From contig JAQPZY010001256.1 in the NCBI GenBank assembly GCA_029931535.1, forward strand, positions 433,001 to 497,000: a stretch of 64,000 nt of DNA, in the 5' to 3' direction. Source of the stretch: Margaritifera margaritifera (taxonomy: Eukaryota; Mollusca; Bivalvia; Unionida; Margaritiferidae). Of this stretch, positions 24,590-36,849 are shown one piece after another. The notes under the pieces were generated by a model. That model ran no database searches, was not told the origin of the DNA, and saw nothing but the letters and a program-made list of their open reading frames with translations. A program made the translations under genes and the position numbers. How positions within the stretch are numbered: the stretch's first letter is position 1; the number at the start of each line of letters is the position of its first letter.

Positions 24590-26320
24590 TCATTAAACTT
24601 GAATATGCGAGTAAAGATGGCCTTTGCTTCCACAAGCCAAACACTAGATACGTAATACCCAATCAAAACGGTTTTAAAAAAGATACAAATGTCCCTGTGA
24701 AAAGAGACAGCAGAGTGTAAGACAAAAAGTTTAATCATTTGAGATGGATAAATTTATAATTGAGGAAATTTTAATCAGCATTGTATAATCTATATTCCCT
24801 GTGATGCTTTAACTCCAGTAATAACAGTTATTATAATAATTGTTGTTAAAGGCACAAATCTATCAACAGCAAGAAAACCAGAACACAGTATTTATCTGTT
24901 ATTTTATCAGTACTCTGCTTTGCGTCGCCTGCAACGAGATATTTCCTTGACATTCGACAGTCTTCATATCCCTAGACGAGGTATTTTGGAGGGATAACAA
25001 ATTCCTTTTTTCTGTTTTCCTTTTAAAATTGATATATTTCAAGGTTACAAAACCTCACTGCAAACAGTGTTAATCCCATCCTGAAAAACGACAAAATCCA
25101 GTAAAGTATCTGATACTAATTTGATGTCATGTGATTATCCTTTAGTTCATATTGTAAACTGTCTAAGTTTACAATCAGAAGAAATATGCTATTCAATAAT
25201 GTCACAGTGTAGATGACAACATATGGCAATCCTTTAGAAATCTAAGCAGCTCTACCATTGACCAAGATTTATTGTGTCTTCTTGACTTTGTTTCTTATCG
25301 ATTTTATGCAACTCTTTTTCAATTAAATTTGTACCCGTTGTCTCTGTGCATGTTTCATTTGCAATATTTGCAATAGCTATGTTCTATTCCTGCTTTTACT
25401 TATCAAATTATGTAGATAATTGATCATGCCAGAGGAAATGTGTACCCGGGATACAATCATGCTTTGAGTGTGCTCGAGGCACAATTTGTTACTTCTCTAT
25501 TTAAAAATCATAATTCGCTTTCTAGCTGACTCTTGTCTATCAGCTATAAGAAACGTGACTGTTTATATAACCAATAAATAGCTGTGGGTGATGCAGATTT
25601 TAGAGGGAATGAAAGTCCAGGAAGATTAAACGAGAGATGACTATGAATAAATCCAAAATATGGAATTATATTTAGATGAACCTGATCTATCAACAGAAGG
25701 TTCTACAACTCCTCACAATCTTCAAGCAGGAATAATTAGCGGGTACAAAAAATACATCATACGTGCTTTATAAATAGATGAAGACAAATATAACTTGGTA
25801 ATAATTGTAATTAGAATTGAGGACAGCCCATTATATTTTTTGACACAGTTAGACTATCACAGAGAAGTAAACCAGGAAAAACGTTCGGCTGAAAGGACAA
25901 TAAAAACTAGATCTACAGATAAACAGGCAAAAAGTCTTGATTTTGATCATCTAAAATAGCGTCTTGACGTTTTTACCAAATTATCGGTTCAAAGGCATTT
26001 GTTAGCCCAACATATTGGGGAAAGCACAACAGAAGAAGCACAACCTAAATATCCATTAGAACCATTAATTAGCATCAACCAGACAATACAAGTCCCTAAA
26101 GATATCGAGATTCCCACAAAAGGCAAAATGAACCGTTTTATTGGCAAGTTTAGGAAGCAAGAAGCTGAAAATATTATACAATATTACCATGAAAAAATTA
26201 TAAGTGTGGAAATTTCACCTGCATTTGTAATTTTTTACAACTCATTGTACCATTTATTTGTCATTTATTTGCGTATTTTTATTTCAATTACAACTAGAAG
26301 TCAAATAAAAGTTACCTGAA
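24590..26320 (+). pseudogene. decayed plus-strand ORFs opposed to the Polinton genes, identity unknown
   Basis: Open pieces run on the plus strand. LEYASKDGLCFHKPNTRYVI lies near 24600-24660. A longer chain from about 25620 includes NMELYLDEPDLSTEGSTTPH, SPLYFLTQLDYHREVNQEKR, and then 25999-26319 with QTIQVPKDIEIPTKGKMNRF and KQEAENIIQYYHEKI. Stops at 25645, 25770 and 25957 break the frame. I recognise no family. A divergently transcribed Polinton gene or a separate insertion are both possible. Confidence 0.35.
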
Positions 26321-26889
26321 ATTTACACCTTCAAAATCTATATATTTACACAATGTGAAACGTGTACTGGATTTTACTTCATCCATGGGGATATAAAAAC
26401 TCTTCAAATAATAACTGATTTTGGTGAATTTTGTGGTAATTCTTTGTAACAGATGGTTTTATAGATGTGTTAAAATTATACATGGTAAACCTTTTTTCTA
26501 GGAAAAATGCATTGTTAATTGTGTAATCTTCCTTCCTTAAATCAATACAGATATACGGTTAAAACCCTTTCAGGGACATTTGAAAGCTATTGCAGTCATT
26601 TACATCGTATCTGTTGCTTTTAGCTTTGAAGAGATGTATTTTGAATCAGCTTCATAATTTTGAATGTCATAATTTTTCATTTTTATGACGTCATTTATTT
26701 CCCTGCTAGGACATTGTGTACATTGTAGTATACCTATCGCGTTTTTAAAGGTACCATTTTGTTACTTACCTGTGACTTTTTTTAATGAACTTTCTTTTTT
26801 CTTTCTGGTTCTCTAATTAAAAGATATTCGCATGACGTGCATGATTTAAGTCCTTCATGCTATAATGCGCTGCTTCTTATTTCTACGTG

Positions 26890-27720
26890 TGTCACAGTCT
26901 AGAGATCATCTTTAAAAATATTCAAGATTTCAAGCGCCTTTGTACTGTTATTTATGTACGCCTCTTCAGTCAGCTCTGGAGGAGAGATGTGACTTTCACT
27001 CCCGCGGTGGTGCCATTTATTCATTGTCTTAATGTTTTCCGGTTCCAAACTCTTAAATGTTCTATCATTTCCTTTCCATTTCACAAGAACATACTTTTCA
27101 CCATTCATTATTTCGGTCAATTTATTTTTTTAACTTTGTATTGTCATCCAGTTTGTCATACAGAGATAAAGTTTGTTCGTAAAACATGCATTCTATATCC
27201 TCTCTTTCAAGTCTTCCAGTTCGTAAACGACTGACACTCCGATTATTACTTGCTTGATGTTAAATATTTCCTCTGTAAAGTTATGAAGATAGCCTTTTGC
27301 AAAGATTATTTTGTATTTCAAAATTCTAACCATTTCACCTGTGTTAAATTAAAGTGTTTCAAATGTTGTCAAATAACCCAGTACGTTTATCGATACATTT
27401 GATCTGTTTTCTTCCTAGCCTATTTTCAACGCAGTCATGTCTTTTGGTCTGTAGTGAGTGTTAATATCTCCCTCAATTAGCTTTGGTAAAATGTCAACCC
27501 ATTTTACCCTTACATGTTGAGTGAAATAGTTCCACATTCTAGCCTTTAATGTTCTGTTAAACCTTTACACTACATATATGCTTTCTTGTCTGAGTAAGTT
27601 GGAAATCAATTCGAAATTGTCCTTTTCAAGCAAATCCTTTTTTGTTGTAGAATATTATTTTCCTTTATCACATTGTATTTTTTCAGGTTTTATCTCTTTG
27701 AAGACTTTTCTATAGGCATT

Positions 27721-27769
<49 letters not shown>

Positions 27770-28100
27770 TTTTTGTTTTTTTTTTTTCTTGCGTTTTTCA
27801 GCCAAAGCTTACTTGGAGAAAATATCAATCAATGTCTAACTGTAATTGTATCCACCGTTGTCATTTTGCATAAGCTTGCTTGTCAATAATGTCTACCTGC
27901 CACTAATCATCCGTATGACTAACAGAGACTCTTCTGCAGTGAAATATTTTTTGTTTGCTTTTGTAATGTGTAAGTAGATTGTTCAGTTAACCATTCTTTT
28001 AATTTAGTGTATTTTATTTTCTTGTTCTCCTGTTTAATTTGTTCCCACAATTGATTAATATTTGTGTAAGTAACTAGACTTTCAGAATCGTAGTTAAGAT
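26890..28100 (-). pseudogene. Polinton integrase (DDE, retroviral-like) relic
   Basis: In minus-strand order I see YLRHLNYDSESLVTYTNINQ and KIKYTKLKEWLTEQSTYTLQ (the helical N-terminal region), then WQVDIIDKQAYAK with the first catalytic Asp (about 27890). Next come KVFKEIKPEKIQCDKGK with the second Asp (about 27665) and RFNRTLKARMWNYF (about 27555). Then follow VKWVDILPKLIEGD and a C-terminal chromodomain-like piece, YVLVKWKGNDRTFKS (about 27060). The codon expected for the catalytic Glu, just before RFNRTLK, is a TAA stop. A 47-base poly(A) tract on the coding strand interrupts the gene between the first and second Asp. The family match (Polinton integrases, c-integrases) is strong by motif order. 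Confidence 0.85.
27722..27768. repeat. poly(T) tract, poly(A) on the integrase coding strand
   Basis: 47 consecutive T, with further T-rich sequence to 27787. It falls in an AAA-rich (Lys) part of the integrase gene, so it may be expansion of a coding A-run rather than the tail of an inserted retroelement. Confidence 0.95.
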
Positions 28101-28967
28101 GTCTTAAATAATGTTCTTATTCAGTCATTTTAAATGGTATACAACATCCATAGGATACTTTATGATTAACAAATTGTTTTCAGTTGTTATCAACAAGACA
28201 ATAGGACGACCATGTAAAATACATACTTTTATAGTCAACATTTTTCAATGTTTCTTCATTCATTTGAAACGTATAAATGATTTCAATTTTATGCAAAAAT
28301 GTGTCATTCCTATGGTCGCTTCAGTAACAGCTAATTCATATAGCGAGTCATCGCGTGCTATTTTGTTTTTAATCATTGTAACATTTACTGTATCTTCCTT
28401 TATATGTTGCCGAATACAAATTTGTATATTTGCCCACATCAATACATAATTTATTTTTTCTTCATACTGCACTGTTTAACCATCTTGGTATCAGGTTTAA
28501 TGCTACTTATTTCAATGTTATGATCAACGAAAATAATATATAAATCTGCATCTTTTCTGAGATATTAGGGTATCTCTTTTGTTGTTTGAATTACAAATTA
28601 GCAATTGTATTCTCTTGAACACAACTAGCTTTGATCAAACTTATTCCATCGAAACTTGTAAACGAATAGGCATTATATCAAGATACCAACATTGTTGATT
28701 TCTTGTTAAACCCATGAAATATCACCTCTCTGAAAACTGTCGAATTCAATACAATGTAGCGCCATTTCAAATTATGATACATTAACTTGTATTGTTTACA
28801 TAAGCGTCATTATTTATTTTGTACATATACACCATCCTTCATTGAGCAGAAATAAAAAAAAAATTAACATTTTTGCGTAGGGTTCGAAATTTAAAGACAA
28901 GGTATTCCCCTGATTTTTCCTACTGGTAATCCTTGTTAAGAAAAAAAAATATGTATATCCTAGGGCA

Positions 28968-28971
<4 letters not shown>

Positions 28972-29048
<77 letters not shown>
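28972..29048. repeat. (TA)n microsatellite
   Basis: Uninterrupted TA run of about 77 bp. Confidence 0.98.
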
Positions 29049-29051
<3 letters not shown>

Positions 29052-30604
29052 TGATGGGTGCTTCATTTGGGCTTGAGAGTACACAGTTAGGCTTTGCTTC
29101 TGATGTAGAAATCATAGAAGATTGCTACCCCTGCATGGCTACTTTCACTTTCTGAACTTCATGGCAAATTATAAAAAAGAGCCGATCTTATTTTTAGTTT
29201 TCAAGGATCACACAGATTGATAGTACTTTGTTCTATTTGAAGCAGATTTTCCAAGCACAGTTGTTTTTTTCAAAACAAATCAGTCACTTTCATCAGCTGT
29301 CTCCTTCAGACAGTACATGGGTTTCTTAATAGTGACGAAAAATAAATGTCAATCCAAGTGAGTGAAATACATATAGGTCTGTATTACCATTCTCTACATT
29401 GTGATAGTTGTAGAACAAATATCTTAGCACTGTGCCATCCCCACTATCAGCGGTGCTCCAAAACACAGGAGAGGAACCTTAATGAAACCGGATATAGTAA
29501 TCATTTGTTGTATAACATATAAGTCCTCATTTTATGACCAGAAATCATAAACCTGTGTCAACTATCCAGTACAGAATATGTTTTTGTCGAGCTCGTTTAT
29601 CGAGAAAAAGATATTATTCTATCCCTGCCATGTTTCCAAAGAAAGACCTTTCGAGCTCAATTCCTATGATTTAAGCCTTCACCATATGCCCTTGTTTATT
29701 AACCCATGTATGCTATGTAATATTTATTTACCTGTAAATCCAGCAGACGACATTTTAACACTATTTCAGTCTACCTGCGCAAGTGATTTTAATTTCATTT
29801 TTGGTATCCCAATACGAGTGTGTTAATGTAAAATCTTATCATGCGCTAGTAATTTAAAAGAAACATACACGTTTACAGTACTGAAATTTGAACTTCTCGA
29901 CATTTCTCGATGTTTTCATTTATTTACGAAACCTACGCAAAACAAGATCATAGTATATCAAATTTCACTCTGCGTCAGACACGATGGTACATCATCTTCA
30001 TCTGATAGGTCTATTTCAAGTTTGAATCCCCAAAGGTAATAAATTATTTTGCGAAACGTGCCCATTAAAATAAACATCAGCCAACAGTCTGTATTCCCCT
30101 ATGGATGTAATCAACACCTAGAACAAACTTGATCAAATTTAGTTTTCAAAAAATTAGGCGTAGCTCACAATATCCGATAATCGAGCCAGCCCATTTGATG
30201 AAGTGAGTAGAACATTTGTTTGGGTTTGCTTATAAAAAATCAATTCATATATTTAAAATGGCACACAAGGAGACATATGCTGTAGCAAAGCGTCAATTAT
30301 AAGAGCCGGGGAAGTTTCTGATTACAGCGGCAAAGGGGGGGGGGGGGGGACCGGGGGCGGCCGCAATGCAGTAAAATGTTTTTGGGTGTTTATTTCGGGG
30401 GGGGGGGGGGGAGGCGTTTTTTTAAAAATTACTCTAGGGCCTCATACCACTTTAATCCAGCTTCGATTATCTAGGATGACATAACTAGGTAACCGCTAGT
30501 TTACATTATGGACCTGCAATTAAAACAAATATAGATGTAATTAGTACAAAAATCTACATGGTTAGCAACTACTAATACAAATTATACAATGCTAACATAC
30601 TGTT

Positions 30605-30737
<133 letters not shown>

Positions 30738-31379
30738 TTCAACATCCAAATGTCGTGTGGTCATAAAATCAGGTTTGCTAATTAAAATATGTGCAGAGGT
30801 ATAATTTTTAAAAGTCTGAAACATCAGATGCTTGTTTAATATCATGCTGAAAACTGTTCTATTCTTCTTATAATTAATATTATTATTAGTAGTAGTAGTA
30901 TAGCATAATGACAAAATTTAAACGATAATACAATTTTTTCTGTATTTTATTATTGTTTATATGAACCTTTGTTGGTTGAAAAATCTAAGTCCATTACTTC
31001 TTCACACTTTACGAACTCGGCAGCTTTAAATATGGCATATTAAGATTAAAATCAAGTGTCGAAAATGAACACGGAAATGCCCAGCGCTTCGTGAATTGCA
31101 TATTGTTAGTGGTTAAGCAGTGATGGCAATAAACAGGAATAAATAGGTTTGTATTTCAATTATGTTCAAAAATTACTTCAATTGGTGTAGTGTAGACGTA
31201 ATAAACATGTGTTAATTACAATATCAGCATTGCCCCCACCCCAAAAAAGAACCTACTATAATCTATTATGATGGTGTAAGAAACAGAGAGAAACATGGGA
31301 TTCTATTAATATCCGTTTTGAAGACAAAATGTTTTAGAATTCGAGCAAGTAACTATCTACGCACACATTCAGACGTTCT

Positions 31380-31381
<2 letters not shown>

Positions 31382-31439
<58 letters not shown>
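31382..31439. repeat. (TA)n microsatellite
   Basis: TA run of about 55 bp. Confidence 0.97.
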
Positions 31440-31441
<2 letters not shown>

Positions 31442-32528
31442 CTTGGAATCACATGGCACTCTCAACAACATCCAGGCAAATAGTTCACTAGAGGTCATGA
31501 CCTATTTCCAGAATATTACTTTGCAAAACTTTAATTTGATTACATATTTGGATAGCACACTCATCAGTCTTTCCGGTATGCAGATGCTTCAAACATTTCA
31601 TGTTTAAACCTCTATGTATCTAGCACTTTTTCATTTACAGAAAAAAGGTGATTCCACAGTAAAATATTAAGATGAATAAAACCAATAATTCTGTGATATC
31701 GTAAAATATTGTCAGCTTGCATTCTTACTATGGTCAATCTTTTATACTTGACATATATCTCTAAATTATATACATGTCCTCATTTCCGTGCAAATTGAGA
31801 TGGTACATACTAGGTTGATCTCCACGCTGAATTACTTTTTTTTAACTTTACAATAGTAATATATTTAGGTCATCTAGTCTCTTTGTTTTAAATCAGTTTA
31901 GTAGCTGCTTCCATCACATGAGCCGTACTTGGATCGAAGTGTGCATATTGAATTGGTTGAAGTTTTATGTGAGCTTTGACCAAAATGGGAGGGAGGGTGC
32001 GCTTACTAAGTCATGTGCGGGTGTATGTTGAATATTGTATATTATATATTTATATTTTTATACGTATGAATAAACTCACAGACTGATATACAATATCACA
32101 TAGCCCTCCTGTTTTCTTGAAATTGTTTAGGTTAAATTACTACTTCTAAACACTGAAAGCCACTCTGCATTAAGACAGTTTTATCAATGATATTATTTTC
32201 TTACAGGTGTTTGTCATGGGTGTTCCATCAGACATTCCCGAACTTGGCACACATAACCAGCAACAATGTAGCAAGACAAATGTATTTCTCCAGATGTGCA
32301 TTGGTTATGCATTTCCATATTACTAACAGTAAAGTTTGACATTACTAAGCAACTTTATTGTGCAATTGTCCTCTAGAGCAGTCTTGATACATACATTGCC
32401 TTAGTTAGATTTTGGGTTTATATAGTGTCCTGCATGGTACAGGATGAAATAGTTGGCTGTTTCTTCATAAAAGACATCTCAACATTGTTCAATGCCCTAT
32501 ACTCGTGGAGAGGTAACTGAGTTAATAC

Positions 32529-33617
32529 TGTAACGTGGTCGAGGTGGAATTGTTTCTCCTTGGTTACTTTATGGAAAGACTGACCGTGTTGATACTAATG
32601 TAGAAACAACAACACCACGTCCAAGTTAATATGATAAATTCTGATTTAAATGTCGAGTTTTAAATAATATTGGGAGTGTGGACTAACTTTTGATATAGAG
32701 AGAAAAAGAAGAGAGAAAAGAATAAGAATGTCAGAAGCACAGTTTGTGAGACTGCGTAAATGTGTGGATTAAAGTGTCAAATATTACTGTGTGTGAATGC
32801 AAATAGGTGTATGCAATGAAAGTGGAGAGAAAGAATGATTAACCTGCTATTATTTATAAACTGGAACCCAGGTAACTCAACAAATAACTTTATTAAATAG
32901 TTAATAACTAATAAGTCAATGAATAATAAAAAACAGTGAAATTATGATGTTACCTTAAATAACTGTAATTTGGGAAAGATAGATAAACAGTCAATGGAAA
33001 AGTAATACAAACAATACATCGTTAATATATTGTCTTGTTTAAAACCTATCAAAAAGAGGAAATAATTTGGCCACTCACTCGAAATTTAAATAAAATTATT
33101 TGGTTAACTGAAAGTCTCCAACTGAAAGGGAAAAAACTGGAACTTCAGTGTAACGACACTGGTTCTTGGGTTTACCTCCCCTGATAAGCAGATGATAGTA
33201 CCGCTAAATGGGAATATACTGTAAGCACTTTTAATATCGGCAAAACTCTTTCACTGTGACTATCTTATAGAGATGAACGACGACTGGATGGTAAAACAAC
33301 TGGTAAATGATATAAACAACTGGCAGATTATATGACTTCTTGATGTTCACGGTGGGACGGCCAAGGACACAATTGATGGAACACCCACTACACGTCCGTT
33401 TATACCATTGGAAACCAAACGACCGGAAACCGAACGAACCAAATGCGTTTGGTTTTTTTGCTTGGTAACATATAGCGTTAACGAAAAGAACGAACGTATG
33501 GGATATGTGCAGTATGAAAAGAAGTACAGAGCGAAAATAATTTCACGGCTCACGGCTCGGTAAATTGTTTGGTACAAACCGTGCTATAGGACTATATACA
33601 TGTACGATAACCCCACA
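32529..33617 (-). repeat. 3' LTR of the Ty3/Gypsy element (plus-strand left)
   Basis: Runs from TGTAACGTGG to …GATAACCCCACA, so it has TG…CA ends. It aligns along its length with the right-hand LTR through shared blocks such as GTGGAAACAACAACACCA-like, GAAAGTCTCCAACTGAAAGG and CGAACCAAATGCGTTTGG. It is longer than the other LTR because it keeps about 180 bp (33204-33383) and about 95 bp (33503-33600) that the right copy lacks. The pyrimidine-rich stretch that follows it fits a polypurine tract. Confidence 0.85.
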
Positions 33618-33632
33618 TTACCCCAACCTTTT
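33618..33632 (-). other. candidate polypurine tract
   Basis: On the minus strand this reads AAAAGGTTGGGGTAA directly before the TG of the 3' LTR. It is purine-rich and in the correct place for priming plus-strand DNA synthesis, though interrupted by two T. Confidence 0.4.
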
Positions 33633-33692
33633 AAAGAGTTCGTCCTTGAACTCACTTTATGAACTGACGTTGCATTCAGATTTTCACAATAA

Positions 33693-34577
33693 TGTTACGA
33701 CTCTAGGGGTAATGTAACAGAAAAAAAGACACAAACAAGCCTTCAAGATTAAAATGCAAAACTTTAATTTCCTAAAATATTAAAAGAATTAAAATAATTC
33801 AACAAACAATCAAAGTGAAAGAATTAAAATAACTTACAGTATAGAATATCCTAAAAAGTCCTAAAATGTTTTAAAGTTCACTTCCTGATGTTAATCCGAG
33901 TAATCCGGATGTGGTGTTCCGAATGAAAATAACCTGTAATGTGTTGAAGCTGACAAGTTCTGATAAATTCCAAAATAATCCTTGCAAGTCTGGAATCTCA
34001 CAAGTTTTAGAATAATGTCCGATAATTCCACGGAGCTGTATAGTAATTCAGATGAATTACTAATTAAATAAATTCCACACTGAACTGAATAATTTCAATA
34101 ACCTCTCTTCAATCAAGCAATTGTAAAGAATGACTTATCACTGGACTATCTGCTATTTATACACCACTAGTGCGCAGAATCAAATAAATCCACAAAGCAG
34201 TTCCTGTCAGCATTAGAAGACTTTAGAATGTATTTACTTCAAGTAAACGCAATTTAATTCTCAAGAATGCTATTTTAAACTGGAATTAACAGTCAACAAG
34301 TTGTTATTCATAATGAAACAAAAGTACACTGAATCTAGGTTATCTGCGCGAGACAAAATCACGTGATATTTCCAGCGTGTGACCTTACAATGTTACTTTC
34401 CAAAGTACACAGCTAAAAGCTCCTTTCGCGCGCAATTAATCATGTGACCACTTATTGATCGAGCAGTAGTCGTATCTATACTGATATGCTAACCTTTGTT
34501 TAGACACAAAAAAACAGAGATCATAAATTAGTAAATTAAATTATTATAAAAAAGTAAAAAGGTATGATTCCGTAACA
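33693..34577 (-). mobile_element. nested solo LTR
   Basis: An 885-bp block begins TGTTACG and ends CGTAACA, so its ends are inverted 7-mers with the TG…CA form of an LTR. Four-base direct repeats ATAA flank it (33689-33692 and 34578-34581). On the minus strand it carries a TATA box, TATAAATA (plus 34154-34161), with the rest of the unit downstream. That gives the orientation. No internal region is present, as expected after recombination between two LTRs. It differs in sequence from the host element's LTRs, so it comes from another family. Confidence 0.75.
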
Positions 34578-35780
34578 ATAAGTAATATGAAAAATATGTA
34601 GAACTTAGATAATGCATGAATCGAGCTCTTGAAAAACATGAACACGTGAACTTGAAAAGTTACAATATCAACATTGTACTTGGAGAAAGTACAGCTTACG
34701 ATCAACTAATAGCAATTAATGAACTCATACTGCATACACAGTCTACCAGTGAGAGAAAATTAATCATAGAATTCTGCATCTTATACATTAATTGAGATTC
34801 GATAAAAAATATTGACTTGGTGCTACAAAACAAAGCACCATTATTAATGAACGCATTTACGATGAACACATTTAAGCAGTATACTATATTTTTTTAAAAT
34901 AATCTGGTTCGGCCTTGAACATAATACTATTCTCTTTAATCAGGCCTGACGTATTAATATCACAGCATAAAATGAGTATATAATGATAATAAATGCCACC
35001 TTTATGCATTGTCAGATTTATCAACTTTTGGTATGCGGCATTCAATAAAGAAAAAAATCCCTATTCATTGCATAAATATTGAGACAGCTATAAAAAAAAA
35101 TAATACATAACTGATGAGAGTCAGGCCTTTGAGTGAAATTCAGGACATGGACCAAAAGATATCCTATCATATAGAAAAATATGAATTTCTATACTGAACT
35201 TTATTGTATAGTATATACTCACTTCTCCATTACGTGAATACATTTTTTTTAAAATGACTTTCACCCAACAGAATCAGAATCTCTTCAGTTTTATAGTTTA
35301 CAGTTAGCAAGCGAGCATAACACAAATAAGTAAATGCATCTTTATACAGTTATATATTGTAAAACATGTACACAAAGTACTAAATATTAGCAATAGTTCT
35401 CATAAGTTTGAACATGGTGGACAATCTTTTTACCAGTGGATACTTACTTAATTTTACCACAGATAAGGTCAATATACAAAATTCACTCCTCCCTACCTAA
35501 ATTCTATTCTAACCCCAAACTCTTACGCGCCCCTATTCTCACTAAGTTGCTGTACAATTGTGCATAAAAAAAGAAAAAATATTTACTTTTTAATCCATCA
35601 AACACACATACAGATTCTTTCTTTTCATGATCCTAACTAATTATTTCATTATGTACATTCTAGGTTAAAAGATAGGATTCCACACTGTGTAGCAACATTA
35701 GCCATGATCATTGGAGCGTCCATCGTCTTAGTTGAAGTTGTCTGGTATAAGTAGGACTCTTGTTCTAGGAAGAACGTCGA
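34578..35780. other. 3' non-coding part of the Ty3/Gypsy element
   Basis: AT-rich, without open frames worth reporting, between the nested solo LTR and the extra ORF. Confidence 0.4.
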
Positions 35781-36620
35781 TTGCAGCTAAAATACTGTAA
35801 CGTCTGGCAGGTACACTTCTTTACCTTTGTAATTGTGACATAACCATGTGATAGATATGTACAGGAGTGGCTGTCTTGCCTGGACCACAGAGATAATCGT
35901 TGCTTCTTCCTCAGAATGGATGCGTTGTACCCTCATAACAAGAACTTGGGCTCCCAGAAAACAGATTCTCGGATAACTGGAAATATATTCGTCTCTTGGG
36001 ATGCTCCCATTACTGAAATTGTCCTGAAACAAGGTATACGGGGCCTCTGTAGTTATTCTGTTAGTCGAGGGCCTGACTACGGGTGTGTCTGGTGCAGTTT
36101 CCTTCTTCAACGGCGACTTTGGTATTCCAAGGGTTGAAACAAGATTCTCATTTTCTGCACAAGACAGGCATCTAGAGACTCAAGCTTGTCCTGACTGTTA
36201 TCTAGCATTTCAGCTGACCTTTCTTAGGAGATGGAAGGCCTTCCTGAGACTGCTGCTGGCTCCGTCATAATAGAATTCGGAGATTCCAGCATAATTGAGG
36301 AGACACCACATAGGGTTGGCGGTGTTAGATCATCAGGTAAACTGGTAGTACCAAGGACATCTTCTGCAGTTGCTGTGATCCCTGGAAAAGACAAGCTTAT
36401 AGATCCTGGTGATTCTGCAGGACTGAGTGACATCAAATAATTCATTATTATCTTCTGAGGAGGGTCGAAGTGATGAACGGTCTCCACGTGAAGCTTTATA
36501 TAATAACTTCGACGTCTTGGCAGTCTGTATTCATAATAGTCACACGTGACGAATAGTTGTCTGTTGGATATAGGACATGTCGCACTGCCGACATTTAAAC
36601 TCATACTCAGAAGACATTCT
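35780..36620 (-). pseudogene. extra ORF downstream of integrase (ORF3), function unknown
   Basis: The minus strand starts MSSEYEFKCRQCDMSYI, with a CxxC pair, in one frame. After a frameshift comes CDYYEYRLPRRRSYYIKLHV, then ETVHHFDPPQKIIMNYLMS and a long open Ser/Pro/Thr-rich stretch (LSPAESPGSISLSFPGITA). After a stop near 36228 further open pieces continue to 35787. It lies after the integrase and before the 3' LTR, where env or accessory genes sit in some LTR elements. I see no signal peptide, no membrane anchor and no env-like features. A short zinc-finger-like head with a disordered tail is all that can be said. Confidence 0.45.
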
Positions 36621-36849
36621 GTAAAGAGAGTATAAGGTATTTTGTAATTCAAATGTCTACTGCAGTCTTATTTGACACAATAATGATATGCTTAGATAAT
36701 TATGTTATGTTGTATTCTTCTTCAGTGTTCTCAAGTGTTTCTATACCAAAGGAACTATGTAGCACGATGAAGAATAAAGATAATTGGTCGCCGAAATTGC
36801 TCTTCACAATACATGTGTGTGTAGGTTGCCAGCCACAAAACTGCCCAAA

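Larger units (their letters stand above)
18100..28480 (-). mobile_element. decayed Polinton/Maverick element
   Basis: Remnants of several Polinton genes lie mostly on the minus strand. In transcription order they are a DDE integrase with chromodomain-like tail (28.1-26.9 kb), a penton/minor-capsid-like protein (22.5-21.9 kb), a coiled-coil protein (21.35-20.6 kb), a small hydrophobic-start protein (20.05-19.7 kb) and a double-jelly-roll major capsid fragment (19.25-18.9 kb). Polintons are self-synthesising, virus-like DNA transposons of 15-20 kb, so this is about half an element or several broken pieces. I could not see the FtsK-type ATPase, the cysteine protease, the polymerase body or the terminal inverted repeats. 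Every gene is frameshifted or stopped. Confidence 0.75.

Noticed and set aside
27673..27873. Poly-Phe open frame
   Set aside because: Antisense of the poly(A) tract in the integrase relic.
30337..30411. G-quadruplex regulatory element
   Set aside because: Two plain G homopolymer runs in a non-coding stretch with no gene nearby; more likely simple-sequence drift or assembly noise.
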